A stretch of 64,000 nt of DNA from Paracidovorax anthurii (lineage in GTDB: Bacteria > Pseudomonadota > Gammaproteobacteria > Burkholderiales > Burkholderiaceae_C), in NCBI RefSeq assembly GCF_003269065.1, contig NZ_QLTA01000002.1, forward strand, positions 62,001 to 126,000, written 5' to 3'. This document shows positions 27,980-36,911 of this stretch, in pieces. How positions within the stretch are numbered: position 1 is the first letter of the stretch; the number at the start of each line of letters is the position of its first letter. The position numbers and the translations under genes were made by a program. Below the pieces are notes generated by a model. It worked only from the letters and a program-made list of their open reading frames with translations. It ran no database searches and was not told where the DNA came from.

Positions 27980-28939
27980 TCAGTCCCTGGGGCGGAAGCC
28001 GATCACGAGCGAGGAGGGCACGCGGCCGTCCACGTCGCGGGGCAGGGTTTCGGTTTTTTCCAGGGCGCGCACCACCGCGTCGTCCCAGGCCTTGTTGCCG
28101 CTGGAGCGGGTGATGCGCGTGCCGACGATGGTACCGTCGGGCGCGGCCCGCACTTCCACCTCGGTGCGCAGGTTGTCGGAGATCGCATCCGGATAGACGA
28201 TGTTGGGGCGCACCTTGGCCGCCACCTTGCCGCCGTAGCTGCCCGACGGGCCGGAACTGCGCTGCGCCGTGCCGGTGGACGTCTCGCCGCCCGTGGCGCC
28301 CGCGAGGCCCTGCATGCGGCGCAGGTTTTCCTGGCGCTGCGCTTCCATCCGCTTGGCGTCGGCTGCCTCGGCCTTGCGCTTTTCTTCCGCCAGCTTTTTC
28401 TGCTGCTGCTCCTGTTTTTCCTTCTCGGCCTGTTGCTTTTCCTGCTGCTCGCGGCGGTCCTTTTCGCGCTGCTCTTTCTCGCGCTGGTCCTTTTCCTTCT
28501 GCAGCCGTTCCTTGCGCTCCTGCTCGGCCTGTTCACGGCGTTCGCGTTCCCGCTGGTCGCGCTCGGCCTGGAGCTGGCGTTCCTTCTTTTCCTGTTCGAG
28601 GCGTTTTTTCTCGCGCTCGATGGCGATGTCCGCCTCGCGCTGCTGGGGCGCTGCCTGCGGTGGAGGGGGCGGAGGCGCGGGCGGTGGCGGCGCGGGCGTG
28701 GGGGCCGGGGTCGGTTCGGGGGGCGGTGGCGGCGCCACGGCGGCGGGGGCTGCCTGCTGGGGCAACTGGGACCACAGTTCCGCATCGACCGAGGGCTGGT
28801 CGGCGCTGGTCTTCCAGTGCACGCCCCAGGTCAGCGCTCCGATGAGCGCGGCATGGACCAGTACGGCGAGGGCAACGGCGCGCATCCGTCCCGGCGGGCG
28901 CGTGGGGGCGAACTGGTCTCGGTCGTTGGTGGCGTACAT
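27980..28939 (-). CDS. tolA: TolA, cell envelope integrity protein
   Basis: 319 residues. One N-terminal membrane helix (about 18-40, MRAVALAVLVHAALIGALTW), a Pro-rich stretch (70-97), a long Glu/Lys/Gln/Arg coiled coil (100-215) typical of TolA domain II, and a C-terminal TonB/TolA domain (about 245-319, VRPNIVYPDAISDNLRTEVEV). It links the TolQR motor to the outer membrane during division. It is 35 bases downstream of tolR. The tolB and pal genes that usually follow are absent here; a bidirectional terminator comes next. Confidence 0.93.
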   Translation of the reverse strand: MYATNDRDQFAPTRPPGRMRAVALAVLVHAALIGALTWGVHWKTSADQPSVDAELWSQLPQQAAPAAVAPPPPPEPTPAPTPAPPPPAPPPPPPQAAPQQREADIAIEREKKRLEQEKKERQLQAERDQRERERREQAEQERKERLQKEKDQREKEQREKDRREQQEKQQAEKEKQEQQQKKLAEEKRKAEAADAKRMEAQRQENLRRMQGLAGATGGETSTGTAQRSSGPSGSYGGKVAAKVRPNIVYPDAISDNLRTEVEVRAAPDGTIVGTRITRSSGNKAWDDAVVRALEKTETLPRDVDGRVPSSLVIGFRPRD

Positions 28940-28974
28940 CGCGATCGGTGGGGCGGCTGCGGAGAGGCGGGGGG

Positions 28975-29400
28975 TCAGCTACCCGACTTGACGGTCAGGC
29001 CCACGCGCTGAACGCCCGCGCGCTGCAGCGTGTCCATGGCCTTGACCACGGTTTCGTAGGTCACGCTCTTGTCGGCGGTGACGAGCACCGGCGTGCCCTC
29101 GGGCTGTGTGGCCTGCCAGGCCTTGGCGGCGGCGCCCAGGTCCTTGAGGGTGACGGGGCGCTCCAGGTCGCCGGTCTTGAGCTGCAGGCTGCCGTCCTTC
29201 TGCACGATCACCTGGCCGAAGGTCTTGGGCGCCTTGGCGCCCTTGCCGACGGTGGGCACGTTGATGCTGCTGGGCGTGAGCATGGGGGCGGTCACCATGA
29301 AGATGATGAGCAGCACCAGCATCACGTCGATGAAGGGGACCATGTTGATCTCGTTCATGGAGCGGCGGCGGCTGCCGCCGCGCGAGGCCATCGCGGGCAT
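28975..29400 (-). CDS. tolR: TolR, ExbD/TolR-family motor protein
   Basis: 141 residues: a cytoplasmic N terminus, one membrane helix (INMVPFIDVMLVLLIIFMVTAP) with the essential Asp in PFIDVMLVLL, and a periplasmic domain. Together with TolQ it uses the proton gradient to energise TolA. Gap to tolQ 24 bases. Confidence 0.95.
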   Translation of the reverse strand: MPAMASRGGSRRRSMNEINMVPFIDVMLVLLIIFMVTAPMLTPSSINVPTVGKGAKAPKTFGQVIVQKDGSLQLKTGDLERPVTLKDLGAAAKAWQATQPEGTPVLVTADKSVTYETVVKAMDTLQRAGVQRVGLTVKSGS

Positions 29401-29424
29401 GGGGGGCTCCTTGCGGCGTGGGGA

Positions 29425-30135
29425 TCAGTGGCCGGAGGCCGACGATGCGGGCGAGGGGTGCGCGCCGAGGTTGCGCTGCAGGATGTTGGAGAACTCCTCG
29501 ATGAAGGTCTCCTGATGGATGGCCACGCGGTCGATGTCGCGCGCGAAGCGGTTGTAGGCCACCACGGCGGGGATGGCGGCAAAGAGGCCGATGGCCGTGG
29601 CCACGAGCGCTTCGGCGATGCCGGGCGCCACGGTGGCGAGCGTGACCTGCTCCATGCCCGCGAAGCCGGTGAAGGCGTGCATGATGCCCCACACCGTGCC
29701 GAAGAGGCCCACGTACGGGCTCACCGAGGCGACGGAGCCGAGGAAGGAGAGGCTCGATTCCACCACGTCCATCTCGCGCTGGAAGCTGGCGCGCATGGCG
29801 CGGCGGGCGCCGTCGAGCAGCGTGCCGGGATCGGTGATGCGCCGCTCGCGCAGCTTGTGGAATTCGCGCATGCCGCTGGCGAAGATGCGCTCCATCGGGC
29901 CGGCGTTCTTGGCGTTCTGCGTGGCGCCGGCGTAGAGGTCGTTGAGGCTGGTGCCCGACCAGAATTCGCGCTCGAAATCGTCGTTGAGCGACCGCACGCG
30001 CTTGAGGGCGAACAGCTTGCGGAAGATGGCGGCCCAACTGGCGATGGAAATGCCGATCAGCAGCGCCATGACGAGTTGCACCACCCAGCTGGCGTTGAGC
30101 ACCAAGTGCAGGATGGACATGTCTTGCGAATTCAT
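29425..30135 (-). CDS. tolQ: TolQ, MotA/TolQ/ExbB proton channel protein
   Basis: 236 residues with three membrane helices. Family segments: ESSLSFLGSVASVSPYVGLF followed by GTVWGIMHAF, and APGIAEALVATAIGLFAAIPAVVAYN. The ATG at 30135 (MNSQDMSILHLVL) overlaps the ybgC stop by four bases, so translation is coupled. Forms the Tol motor channel with TolR. Confidence 0.95.
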   Translation of the reverse strand: MNSQDMSILHLVLNASWVVQLVMALLIGISIASWAAIFRKLFALKRVRSLNDDFEREFWSGTSLNDLYAGATQNAKNAGPMERIFASGMREFHKLRERRITDPGTLLDGARRAMRASFQREMDVVESSLSFLGSVASVSPYVGLFGTVWGIMHAFTGFAGMEQVTLATVAPGIAEALVATAIGLFAAIPAVVAYNRFARDIDRVAIHQETFIEEFSNILQRNLGAHPSPASSASGH

Positions 30136-30554
30136 GATGGTGAGAGTTGTTCCAGAAGGTGGCCCGGGATGCGGGCGGGGCGCATCGTGGCGGCATCGAC
30201 CCACCCGATGCGGATGGTGCCTTCGCACAGCGGCGCAGGCGGTGATTCTGTCACGTGCTCTGGTTTCAGGAGCGCTTGCTGGCGTATTGTCAGCGATGCC
30301 CGTCCGCTTTCCTCCAGCACGGCCGTAACAATCAGTTCATCGTCGAGCCGGGCGGGCCGCAGGTAGCGCAGGCGGGCGTCGGTTACGACAAACATGCCGC
30401 CCGTGAGTTCCCGCAGATGCTGCTGCCCCAGGCCCAGGGAGCGCAGCCACTCGGTGCGGGCGCGCTCGAAGAACTTGAGGTAGTTGGCATAGAACACGAT
30501 GCCGCCGGCATCCGTGTCCTCCCAGTAGATGCGCACGGGCCACTCGAAGGTCAT
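30132..30554 (-). CDS. ybgC: YbgC-like acyl-CoA thioesterase, Tol-Pal associated
   Basis: 140-residue hot-dog fold thioesterase. The signature VRIYWEDTDAGGIVFYANYL contains the active-site Asp, followed by KFFERARTEWLRSLG. YbgC heads the tol operon in many proteobacteria; hydrolyses acyl-CoA or acyl-ACP thioesters linked to phospholipid metabolism. Overlaps tolQ by four bases. Confidence 0.94.
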   Translation of the reverse strand: MTFEWPVRIYWEDTDAGGIVFYANYLKFFERARTEWLRSLGLGQQHLRELTGGMFVVTDARLRYLRPARLDDELIVTAVLEESGRASLTIRQQALLKPEHVTESPPAPLCEGTIRIGWVDAATMRPARIPGHLLEQLSPS

Positions 30555-30589
30555 GGAGCGGGCTCTTCTCTCTCTTGGAAGGCGGAAGG

Positions 30590-31774
30590 TCAGCCCAGCA
30601 CGCGGGACAGCCGCGCCACCGCCTCCTGGAGCTGCGGCATGGAGTTCGCCGTGGAAAAGCGCACGAAGCCCTCCGGCGCATGGCGGCCGAAGTCGCGGCC
30701 CGGCGTGATGGCCAGGTGCGCGCGGCGCAGGATCTCGTGGGTGAAGTCCCAGCTCCCCTCGACGCCCAGCCGCCGGGCGGCGGCGGTGCAGTCGGCCCAG
30801 GCGTAGAAGGCGCCGTCCGGCCGCACGGGCACGTGCAGGCCCAGGGATTCGAGCGCCGGGATGAAGTAGTCGCGGCGCGCCTTGAATTCGGTGCGGCGGC
30901 GCTCGTACTCGGCGATGCTCTCGGCCTCGAAGCAGGCCAGCGCCGCGTGCTGCGACACGGTGCTGGGGCAGATGAAGAGGTTCTGCGCGAGTCGTTCCAC
31001 CACGGGCACCATGGCATCGGGCACGACCATCCAGCCCAGGCGCCAGCCCGTCATGTTGAAGTACTTGCTGAAGCTGTTGATGCTGATGATGTTTTCGTCG
31101 ATCGCCAGAGCGGTGCGACCGAAGGCCTCTTCATAAGACAGGCCCAGGTAGATCTCGTCGATCAGCGTGACCCCGCCGCGCGACTGCACCGCCGCGTGGA
31201 TGCGGCGCAATTCGTCGGGCGCGATCGAGGTGCCGGTGGGGTTGGACGGCGAGGCGAGCAGCACGCCGCGCGTTTTCGGGCCCCAGTGGGCCTCGACCTT
31301 CTGCGCGCTGAGCTGGTAGCGCTCTTCGGCGGTGGACGGCACCAGCACGGCCCGGCCGTCCGCCGCGCTCACGAAATGGCGGTTGCAGGGGTAGCTCGGG
31401 TCGGGCATGAGGATTTCGTCGCCCGCCTCGATCAGCGCCAGGCAGGCGAGCTGCAGCGCCGCCGAGGCGCCGGCCGTGACCACGATGCGCCGCGCCGGCA
31501 CCTGCACGCCGAAGCGCTGGGCATACCAGCCGGCGATGCGCTCGCGCAGCGCGTCCAGCCCGAGGGCGTTGGTGTACTGCGTGACCCCGTCCCGCACGGC
31601 GCGCGCCGCGGCCTCCTGCACCAGCGCGGGGGCGGTGAAGTCCGGCTCGCCGATATTGAGGAAGATCATCGGCTCGGGGCCCGCCGCCACCTCGCGCGCC
31701 AGCGCCTGCGCGGCCTTGGCGATTTCCATCACGTAGAAGGGTTCGATGCTGTCGGCGCGCGAGGAGAACTTCAT
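30590..31774 (-). CDS. PLP-dependent aminotransferase, class I/II
   Basis: 394 residues, fold type I aminotransferase. The residues SPSNPTGTSI, DEIYLGLSYE and the PLP lysine segment INSFSKYFNMTGWRLGWMV are visible, as is the C-terminal Arg region FVRFSTANS. It resembles aspartate/alanine-type aminotransferases and was not assigned a substrate. It lies between nusB (75-base gap) and ybgC (35-base gap), same direction. Confidence 0.9.
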   Translation of the reverse strand: MKFSSRADSIEPFYVMEIAKAAQALAREVAAGPEPMIFLNIGEPDFTAPALVQEAAARAVRDGVTQYTNALGLDALRERIAGWYAQRFGVQVPARRIVVTAGASAALQLACLALIEAGDEILMPDPSYPCNRHFVSAADGRAVLVPSTAEERYQLSAQKVEAHWGPKTRGVLLASPSNPTGTSIAPDELRRIHAAVQSRGGVTLIDEIYLGLSYEEAFGRTALAIDENIISINSFSKYFNMTGWRLGWMVVPDAMVPVVERLAQNLFICPSTVSQHAALACFEAESIAEYERRRTEFKARRDYFIPALESLGLHVPVRPDGAFYAWADCTAAARRLGVEGSWDFTHEILRRAHLAITPGRDFGRHAPEGFVRFSTANSMPQLQEAVARLSRVLG

Positions 31775-31849
31775 GGAGCGAGGGGAGAGAAGGGAAGGGA
31801 AAGCGCCCCCCGGCGCGGCGTGCGCGAGGGGGCGTGCGGTGCCCGGCGG

Positions 31850-32419
31850 TCAGGCCTCCGCGTCCGGGGCAGGGGCCGGGGCGGCGCGTCCCCGGTCGGC
31901 CTCGATCTCGGCCGCGCGCAGCAAGGGCGCAAGGCCGTTGAGCACGCCGTTCACGTACTTGTGGCCGTCGGTGCCGCCGAATTCCTTGGCCAGCTCGATG
32001 CATTCGTTGATGACCACGCGCCAGGGCACGTCCAGGCAGTGCTGGAACTCGTAGACACCGATCCACATGACCGCGTGTTCGATGGGAGAGATTTCGGCCA
32101 TCTTGCGGTCGAGCTTCGGCAGGATGAGCGCGTCCAGGGCCTCGGCGTTCTCGATGCAGCCGTGCAGCAGCGCGTCGTAGTGGGCGGCATCGGCCTTGTG
32201 GAAGCCCGAGAGGTCGCGCGTGAAGGTGTCGATGGCCGTGGCCTCGTTGCGCCCCACCAGGTGCTGGTAGAGCGCCTGCAGCGCGAATTCGCGCGCGCGG
32301 CTGCGGGTGGATTTGGAGCCGGCCTTGCGCGCGCCGGTGCTCGTGGTGCCGGTGCGCGACTGCCGTGGCGGGCGCTTGCTGCCGCTGCTGCCCGGAGGCG
32401 TGGAGAAGGAGTCGCTCAC
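31850..32419 (-). CDS. nusB: Transcription antitermination factor NusB
   Basis: 189 residues. The core (about 38-165) has [21 protein letters not shown] and [34 protein letters not shown], the NusB signature. It binds boxA RNA with NusE in rRNA antitermination. A Ser/Arg-rich N-terminal extension (1-37) and an acidic/Pro tail are longer than in E. coli (139 residues). The ATG overlaps the ribH stop (ATGA). Confidence 0.95.
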   Translation of the reverse strand: MSDSFSTPPGSSGSKRPPRQSRTGTTSTGARKAGSKSTRSRAREFALQALYQHLVGRNEATAIDTFTRDLSGFHKADAAHYDALLHGCIENAEALDALILPKLDRKMAEISPIEHAVMWIGVYEFQHCLDVPWRVVINECIELAKEFGGTDGHKYVNGVLNGLAPLLRAAEIEADRGRAAPAPAPDAEA

Positions 32420-32880
32420 GACAGCTCCTCCCGCAGGTTGGCCATTTCCACGGCCACGCGCGCGGCGTCGCTGCCTTTCTCGGTCTGGCGGGCGATGGCC
32501 TGTTCGAGATTTTCGGTGGTGAGGATGGCGTTGGCGATGGGCGTCTGGTAGTCCAGCGAGATCCGGGTCACGCCCGCGCCGGATTCGTTGGCCACGAGTT
32601 CGAAGTGGTAGGTCTCGCCGCGGATGATGCAGCCCAGGGCGATGAGCGCGTCGTATTCGTCCTGCTCGGCCAGTGCCTGCAGGGCCAGTGGGACTTCGAG
32701 CGCGCCGGGCACGCGCACGTGGCGGATGTTCTTTTCCTGCACGCCCAGGTCCAGCAGTTCCTTGAGGCAGGCGTCGGCCAGGGCGTTGGTGATGCTCTCG
32801 TTGAAGCGGGCCTGCACGATGCCGATGTGCAGCTTCCTGCCGTCGAGCTTGTCCGTGGTTCCTTTGTCTGCGCCAAACAT
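32416..32880 (-). CDS. ribH: 6,7-dimethyl-8-ribityllumazine synthase
   Basis: 154 residues. Lumazine synthase motifs: [32 protein letters not shown], and the catalytic [19 protein letters not shown] with its His. Penultimate step of riboflavin synthesis, condensing the products of RibA/D and RibB. Seven bases downstream of ribBA and overlapping nusB, the common rib-nusB arrangement. Confidence 0.96.
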   Translation of the reverse strand: MFGADKGTTDKLDGRKLHIGIVQARFNESITNALADACLKELLDLGVQEKNIRHVRVPGALEVPLALQALAEQDEYDALIALGCIIRGETYHFELVANESGAGVTRISLDYQTPIANAILTTENLEQAIARQTEKGSDAARVAVEMANLREELS

Positions 32881-32887
32881 GGTCGTT

Positions 32888-34009
32888 TTATTCCTTGGGG
32901 ATGTAGCCGGTGATCTCGAGGCCGTAGCCGGTCATGCTGGGCAGGCGGCGCTGCTGGCCCATGAGCTGCATGCGGGTGACGCCGCATTCGCGCAGGATCT
33001 GCGCGCCCACGCCGTAGGTGCGCAGGTCCATGCGGCCGCGCTCGGGCGCGTGGGCCGAGCGGGCGGTGCCGTCGAACTGGGCGATGAGCTGTTCCGCGCT
33101 TTCGTCGCAGTTCAGCAGCACGGCCACGCCGCGCCCCTGCTGGGCGATGTATTGCAGGCTGGAGTCCAGGCCCCAGGAGTGCATGGCGCGGCCCACTTCC
33201 AGGGCGTCGAGCACCGAGAGGGGCTCGTGCACGCGCACGGGCACGCTCTCGCCCTCGGCCCAGCTGCCCTTGACCAGCGCGAGGTGCACGGCCTGGCTGG
33301 GTTCGTCGCGGAAGGCATGGGCGATGAATTCGCCGGCGGCCGTCTGCAGGGGGCGCGTGCCCACCTTGCGCACGAGGGATTCGTTGCGGCTGCGGTAGTG
33401 GATGAGGTCGGCGATGGTGCCGATCTTGAGGCCGTGCTGGGCGGCGAAGAGCTGCAGGTCGGGCAGGCGGGCCATGGTGCCGTCGTCCTTCATGATCTCG
33501 CAGATCACGGAGGAGGGGCTGCAGCCGGCCATGGCGGCGAGGTCGCAGCCGGCCTCGGTGTGGCCCGCGCGCATGAGCACGCCGCCATCGACGGCCTGCA
33601 GCGGGAAGATGTGGCCGGGCTGCACGAGATCGCTCGCGCGGGCGTCCGGCGCCACGGCGGCCTGCACGGTGCGGGCGCGGTCGGCGGCCGAGATGCCGGT
33701 GGTCACGCCTTCGGCGGCCTCGATGGAGGCGGTGAAGGCCGTGCCCGTCTTGGTGCCGTTGCGCGCCACCATCGGGGGGAGATTGAGCCGCTCGCAGCGC
33801 TCGCGCGTGAGCGTCAGGCAGATGAGGCCCCGGCCGAAGCGGGCCATGAAGTTGATGGCTTCGGGGGTGACGTGGTCGGCGGCGAGGACCAGGTCGCCTT
33901 CGTTCTCGCGGTCCTCCTCGTCGATGAGGATGACGATGCGCCCGGCGCGCATCTCGGCCACGATGTCTTCGACCGGCGAGATGGGCGCGGGGGAGAGGGG
34001 GGTGTTCAT
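32888..34009 (-). CDS. ribBA: 3,4-dihydroxy-2-butanone-4-phosphate synthase with degenerate GCHII domain
   Basis: 373 residues. The N-terminal RibB domain (about 1-208) is intact: [20 protein letters not shown] (acidic metal-binding loop) and [16 protein letters not shown]. The C-terminal half (about 215-373) aligns in position with GTP cyclohydrolase II, but where active RibA has a Cys-rich zinc site the sequence reads [21 protein letters not shown] with no Cys. So it probably makes only dihydroxybutanone phosphate (a RibB-X protein), and GCHII must be encoded elsewhere. No FMN riboswitch was seen upstream. Confidence 0.92.
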   Translation of the reverse strand: MNTPLSPAPISPVEDIVAEMRAGRIVILIDEEDRENEGDLVLAADHVTPEAINFMARFGRGLICLTLTRERCERLNLPPMVARNGTKTGTAFTASIEAAEGVTTGISAADRARTVQAAVAPDARASDLVQPGHIFPLQAVDGGVLMRAGHTEAGCDLAAMAGCSPSSVICEIMKDDGTMARLPDLQLFAAQHGLKIGTIADLIHYRSRNESLVRKVGTRPLQTAAGEFIAHAFRDEPSQAVHLALVKGSWAEGESVPVRVHEPLSVLDALEVGRAMHSWGLDSSLQYIAQQGRGVAVLLNCDESAEQLIAQFDGTARSAHAPERGRMDLRTYGVGAQILRECGVTRMQLMGQQRRLPSMTGYGLEITGYIPKE

Positions 34010-34150
34010 GAAGGCAGGCTTTCGGTGGTTCGCGCGGTGGCGCGCCGCGCGCCCGGGCCCCGGGCGGCCCCCTTCGCAGGGTTCGCAGGAGGGACGGGCG
34101 GTGCGGCGGCGCGCGGTGCGGGAGCGCTCGGCGCTCCAGAGCCGTCGATT

Positions 34151-35887
34151 TTAGTGCAGTCGGCTCTCTCGCGGGGTGGGCGGCGCGGGCGTGTATGGGG
34201 AGCGTGCCAGCGCGCCGCGCGCCAGGACGGTGGCGAGCAGCGCGAGGCCCAGCAGCTTGAGGGCGCAGGCGGCCGAGACCACCGTGGCCCAGCCGGGGGC
34301 CTGCATGTGCGGCATGGCGAGGTTTTCCACCACGTCCGAGACCACCAGCAGGGCCATGAGCCAGTGCGCGTGGCGTGGCAGCCATCCCAGGCGGCGGCCC
34401 CGGGGGATGGCCCGCGCGACGAGCCGCCGCAGCGCCCAGGCCACGGGGTAGGCCAGCCACAGGGTGTAGGCCGCGATCAGCGCCCAGTCCCATGCGATGG
34501 CGCGGCGCAGGGCGTCGGTGTCGCCGCAGGAGAGGTTCCAGGCGGCATGCCAGTGCGCGGTGAGCTGGTAGGCCGAGGGCAGCAGGCGTGCCCAGGCGGG
34601 GGCGCCGTCCAGCGCGCAGGCATCGCGCTGCACGCCGATCACCGCCGCGAAGAGCGCGGCCACGACCAGCGGCAGGACCCGGCCGATGGTGCGCCAGGGC
34701 TGGGTGCGGGGCACCTGCTGCGCGGGCACGGCGGCGGCCACGGGCAGCGCGCTGGCGTCGATGACGTCGCTGGGGTGGCGCTCGCGCGCGTCCAGCCCCG
34801 TCCAGACCCAGTAGGGGCAGTCGTAGGCCTGGTCATGCATGGGCGTGAGGGGGTCGCCGGGGCGCAGCCGGGCGCGGTCCGCGCGCAGCCCCTGCGCGAG
34901 GGCTTCGTCCACCATCCACCGCAGCGTGATGTTGGAGAGCCCGTCGCGGGCATAGGAGCCGCCCACGTCGCTGTGCACGCCGCGGAACCAGCGTTGCTCG
35001 AAGCTGCGGTGAGGCCGCTCCTGCGCGGTGAAGCGGGGATCGACGTAGCGGCTGGGTGCGTAGGCCGCGCGGGATTCGTGCAGCGACATCGCATGGCGCA
35101 CGTGCGCGAAGCGCTTGCGCGCGAATTCGCCGGGGTCGGTGATGGTGATGCCGCCGAGCACGCCGCTGCCGATGGCCGCCACCGTGTCCCACACGCCCAC
35201 GAAGTGCACGAGGGGCGCGCGGCCGAGGGAGAAGTTGTCGAATACGTCGCGCGCGAAGTCCTCCCGCTGGCGGGTGCCGGACGGGTTGTGGCGCCCGCGC
35301 GGGGCGAAATAGGTGCGCACGAGGCTGTCGAGCAGGGGGAGGCCTTCGGGGTGCATGAGGCCGTACAGGTTGAGCATGCCGGCCACGGACCGCGCGGTGA
35401 AGGCCCCGCGCGAGAACCCGAGCAGGTAGATGCGGTCGCCCTCCCGGTGGGTGCGCACGAGGAATTCATACGCGCGGGCGATGTTCTGGAACACGCCGCT
35501 GCCCATCGCCAGGCCGGACAGCCGCTCCACGGCCTCGTTCGCCCGCGAAGCGGGATTGGCGGCCGGAAAGGTGTTGGCCGTGCCTACGCCCGGGTCGTAA
35601 TAGACCAGCTGCTCCGGCTCCAGGCCCTGCGGGTCGGGGCCCTTGTCGAGCATGCGCAGCAGCTTGACGATGTTGGTGTCCTGCTCGTTGCCCAGGATGT
35701 TGCCGGTGCCGTCGAAGAGCAGCACCAGGTTGCGGCCGGGCGATGCCGCCCAGCGGGCGTCGGCAGCGGCGCACTGGCGCAGGATCTCCTCGCGCGTGGG
35801 TTGGAAGCCGCCCGGCGCGGCGCCGTGGGCTTCGGCGGCGCGCGCGCCAGGAAGCGGCGGGGTGGCCGCGTGGACGTTCTCGATCAT
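34151..35887 (-). CDS. DUF2235 alpha/beta-hydrolase-like protein with C-terminal membrane helices
   Basis: 578 residues. The DUF2235 part (about 50-380) opens with [21 protein letters not shown] and has the nucleophile motif [13 protein letters not shown] (GxSxG-like) and [14 protein letters not shown]2235 covers the Tle1-type phospholipases of type VI secretion as well as non-T6SS proteins. The C-terminal third (about 405-575) has four hydrophobic helices, unlike secreted Tle1 effectors. No VgrG or immunity gene is adjacent, so a membrane-bound lipase-like role is more likely. The ATG at 35887 is preceded by AGGGAGAG. Confidence 0.82.
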   Translation of the reverse strand: MIENVHAATPPLPGARAAEAHGAAPGGFQPTREEILRQCAAADARWAASPGRNLVLLFDGTGNILGNEQDTNIVKLLRMLDKGPDPQGLEPEQLVYYDPGVGTANTFPAANPASRANEAVERLSGLAMGSGVFQNIARAYEFLVRTHREGDRIYLLGFSRGAFTARSVAGMLNLYGLMHPEGLPLLDSLVRTYFAPRGRHNPSGTRQREDFARDVFDNFSLGRAPLVHFVGVWDTVAAIGSGVLGGITITDPGEFARKRFAHVRHAMSLHESRAAYAPSRYVDPRFTAQERPHRSFEQRWFRGVHSDVGGSYARDGLSNITLRWMVDEALAQGLRADRARLRPGDPLTPMHDQAYDCPYWVWTGLDARERHPSDVIDASALPVAAAVPAQQVPRTQPWRTIGRVLPLVVAALFAAVIGVQRDACALDGAPAWARLLPSAYQLTAHWHAAWNLSCGDTDALRRAIAWDWALIAAYTLWLAYPVAWALRRLVARAIPRGRRLGWLPRHAHWLMALLVVSDVVENLAMPHMQAPGWATVVSAACALKLLGLALLATVLARGALARSPYTPAPPTPRESRLH

Positions 35888-36026
35888 GGCTCTCCCTCTC
35901 TGCAAACATTTTTTTGTGTGGCCATTCTGGCCGGCGCGGGCCGGTGCCGGCAAGGACGTGGCGCCGCCGCCACCCGCCTGCCCGTTTCCTGCCCTGGCGC
36001 TGCCGCGGCGCCCGTGCCCGGGCGTG

Positions 36027-36326
36027 TCAGATTCCGGGGGCTTCCAGGTGCAGGTCGCTCAGTGGATAGGCCACGCAGGGCAGCACGCAGCCCTCGGCCC
36101 TTTCCTCCGCCGAGAGGCCGGGCCACTCGATGGCGTAGCGCACCTCGCCACCCGCGAGCATGCCGATGCAGGTGCGGCAGGTGCCGTTGCGGCACGAACT
36201 GGGCCAGTCGATGCCGCCCTGTTCCAGCGATTGCAGCAGCGTCTGTTCGGGCCAGGCATCGCACTGGGTGCCGTCGTCGCCGACGCGGGCGATGAAGAAG
36301 GGGGCCGAGGAGGAGGGCGAAGTCAT
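36027..36326 (-). CDS. Plant-type [2Fe-2S] ferredoxin
   Basis: 99 residues. The cluster motif SSCRNGTCRTC (Cys 45, 50, 53) with a distal Cys in CVLPCVAYP (Cys 84) is the classic CxxxxCxxC...C pattern of plant-type ferredoxins. Small soluble electron carrier; partner unknown, as no oxygenase or reductase gene is adjacent. The ATG at 36326 gives MTSPSSSAPFF; longer frames run into AT-rich repeat DNA without family features. Confidence 0.88.
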   Translation of the reverse strand: MTSPSSSAPFFIARVGDDGTQCDAWPEQTLLQSLEQGGIDWPSSCRNGTCRTCIGMLAGGEVRYAIEWPGLSAEERAEGCVLPCVAYPLSDLHLEAPGI

Positions 36327-36393
36327 CGAAAAAGTGTCCTGGAATGTGGAGTCGGGGTCAGAAAGGCGGTATGTCGGCGATTCTGCTGCATTG

Positions 36394-36413
36394 TTTGCTA
36401 TTGTTTTGGTAGC
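36394..36413. repeat. GCTA-loop-TAGC element
   Basis: TTTGCTATTGTTTTGGTAGC, resembling the element at 12862 (TTTGCTAT, AT-rich loop, TAGC). It lies about 70 bases upstream of the ferredoxin start codon. Confidence 0.5.
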
Positions 36414-36470
36414 GTTTTCCGGGCCGCAAGGTCCGCCACGGAACTGCCTAAAAGAGAGGCAGTGCGAGAC

Positions 36471-36559
36471 AAGTCCTTGTGAATCAAGCACTTGCCTGTG
36501 CCATACAGCGCTTGTCCCGGGTTATCCACATGGTTGTCCAGTGCCGGACGGGATAACCG
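36471..36559 (+). repeat. Imperfect direct repeat, copy 1, with a perfect DnaA box
   Basis: Aligns without gaps to 36606-36694 (period 135). By my hand count 67 of 89 positions agree, and within the core (36515-36544) only one of 30 differs. It contains TTATCCACA (36522-36530), an exact match to the E. coli DnaA box consensus. GGTTATCC (36520) and GGATAACC (36551) form an inverted pair inside the unit. Confidence 0.7.
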
Positions 36560-36605
36560 TATGTCCTGTTTTCGCGCGGTGCCCAAAAAATAGGCGATGG
36601 GAGGG

Positions 36606-36694
36606 TTGTCCTTTGAAATCAACGACTTGGCGTGGCCGTACAGGATCTTTCCCGGGTTATCCACATGATTGTCCAGTGCGGGCAGGGATAACCC
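36606..36694 (+). repeat. Imperfect direct repeat, copy 2, with a perfect DnaA box
   Basis: Second copy of the 89-base unit, with TTATCCACA at 36657-36665 and the same internal inverted pair (GGTTATCC / GGATAACC). Same orientation as copy 1. Confidence 0.7.
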
Positions 36695-36911
36695 GGAGGC
36701 CGGTCATTGCCGGGGCGGGATGCGAAAGGATTGCACCGTGAAGGCCCGCACCTTCTCGGGCGCCATGCCTGCCCCGGCAGGGTTGCATGCCGTTGCAATC
36801 GTGTCATCCGTGGTTGTGCTTGGCGTCTCCCGGGCGCACGGGTGGGGCGGGGGCGTCCCGGGGCTGCCGGGAGGGGTTGCGGGCGGGCGCCGGTAGGGAT
36901 GAAATGGCCGC

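Larger units (their letters stand above)
36327..36911. other. 585-base intergenic region with hairpin and repeats
   Basis: Non-coding, locally AT-richer than its flanks. From left to right it holds a GCTA-loop-TAGC element (36394-36413), a perfect 7-base-pair hairpin ACTGCCT / AGGCAGT (36443-36463), and two 89-base repeats with DnaA-box-like cores. After these (36695-36911) I see only GC-rich sequence leading to the aminotransferase start. Short open frames across the repeats merely translate the repeat and are not convincing genes. Confidence 0.6.

Noticed and set aside
27949-27982. A tRNA T-arm-like sequence (GGGGGTTCGAGCCCC on the minus strand)
   Set aside because: No matching acceptor stem, D-arm or anticodon arm could be found; the upstream side is tolA coding sequence. 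The adjacent CCGAGG/CCTCGG hairpin has no T run either.
32416-34009. Reading ribBA as a fully bifunctional RibB/RibA enzyme
   Set aside because: The GCHII half lacks the zinc-binding Cys residues, so dual activity is not supported.
34010-34150. Possible FMN riboswitch upstream of ribBA
   Set aside because: The conserved RFN-element segments are not present in this 141-base gap; only a -10-like TAAAAT stands out near 34153.
36398-36664. An 88-codon minus-strand frame whose translation contains an internal repeat
   Set aside because: The amino-acid repeat is just the translation of the 89-base DNA repeats. There is no convincing RBS, and DnaA-box cores explain the conservation better than a protein.
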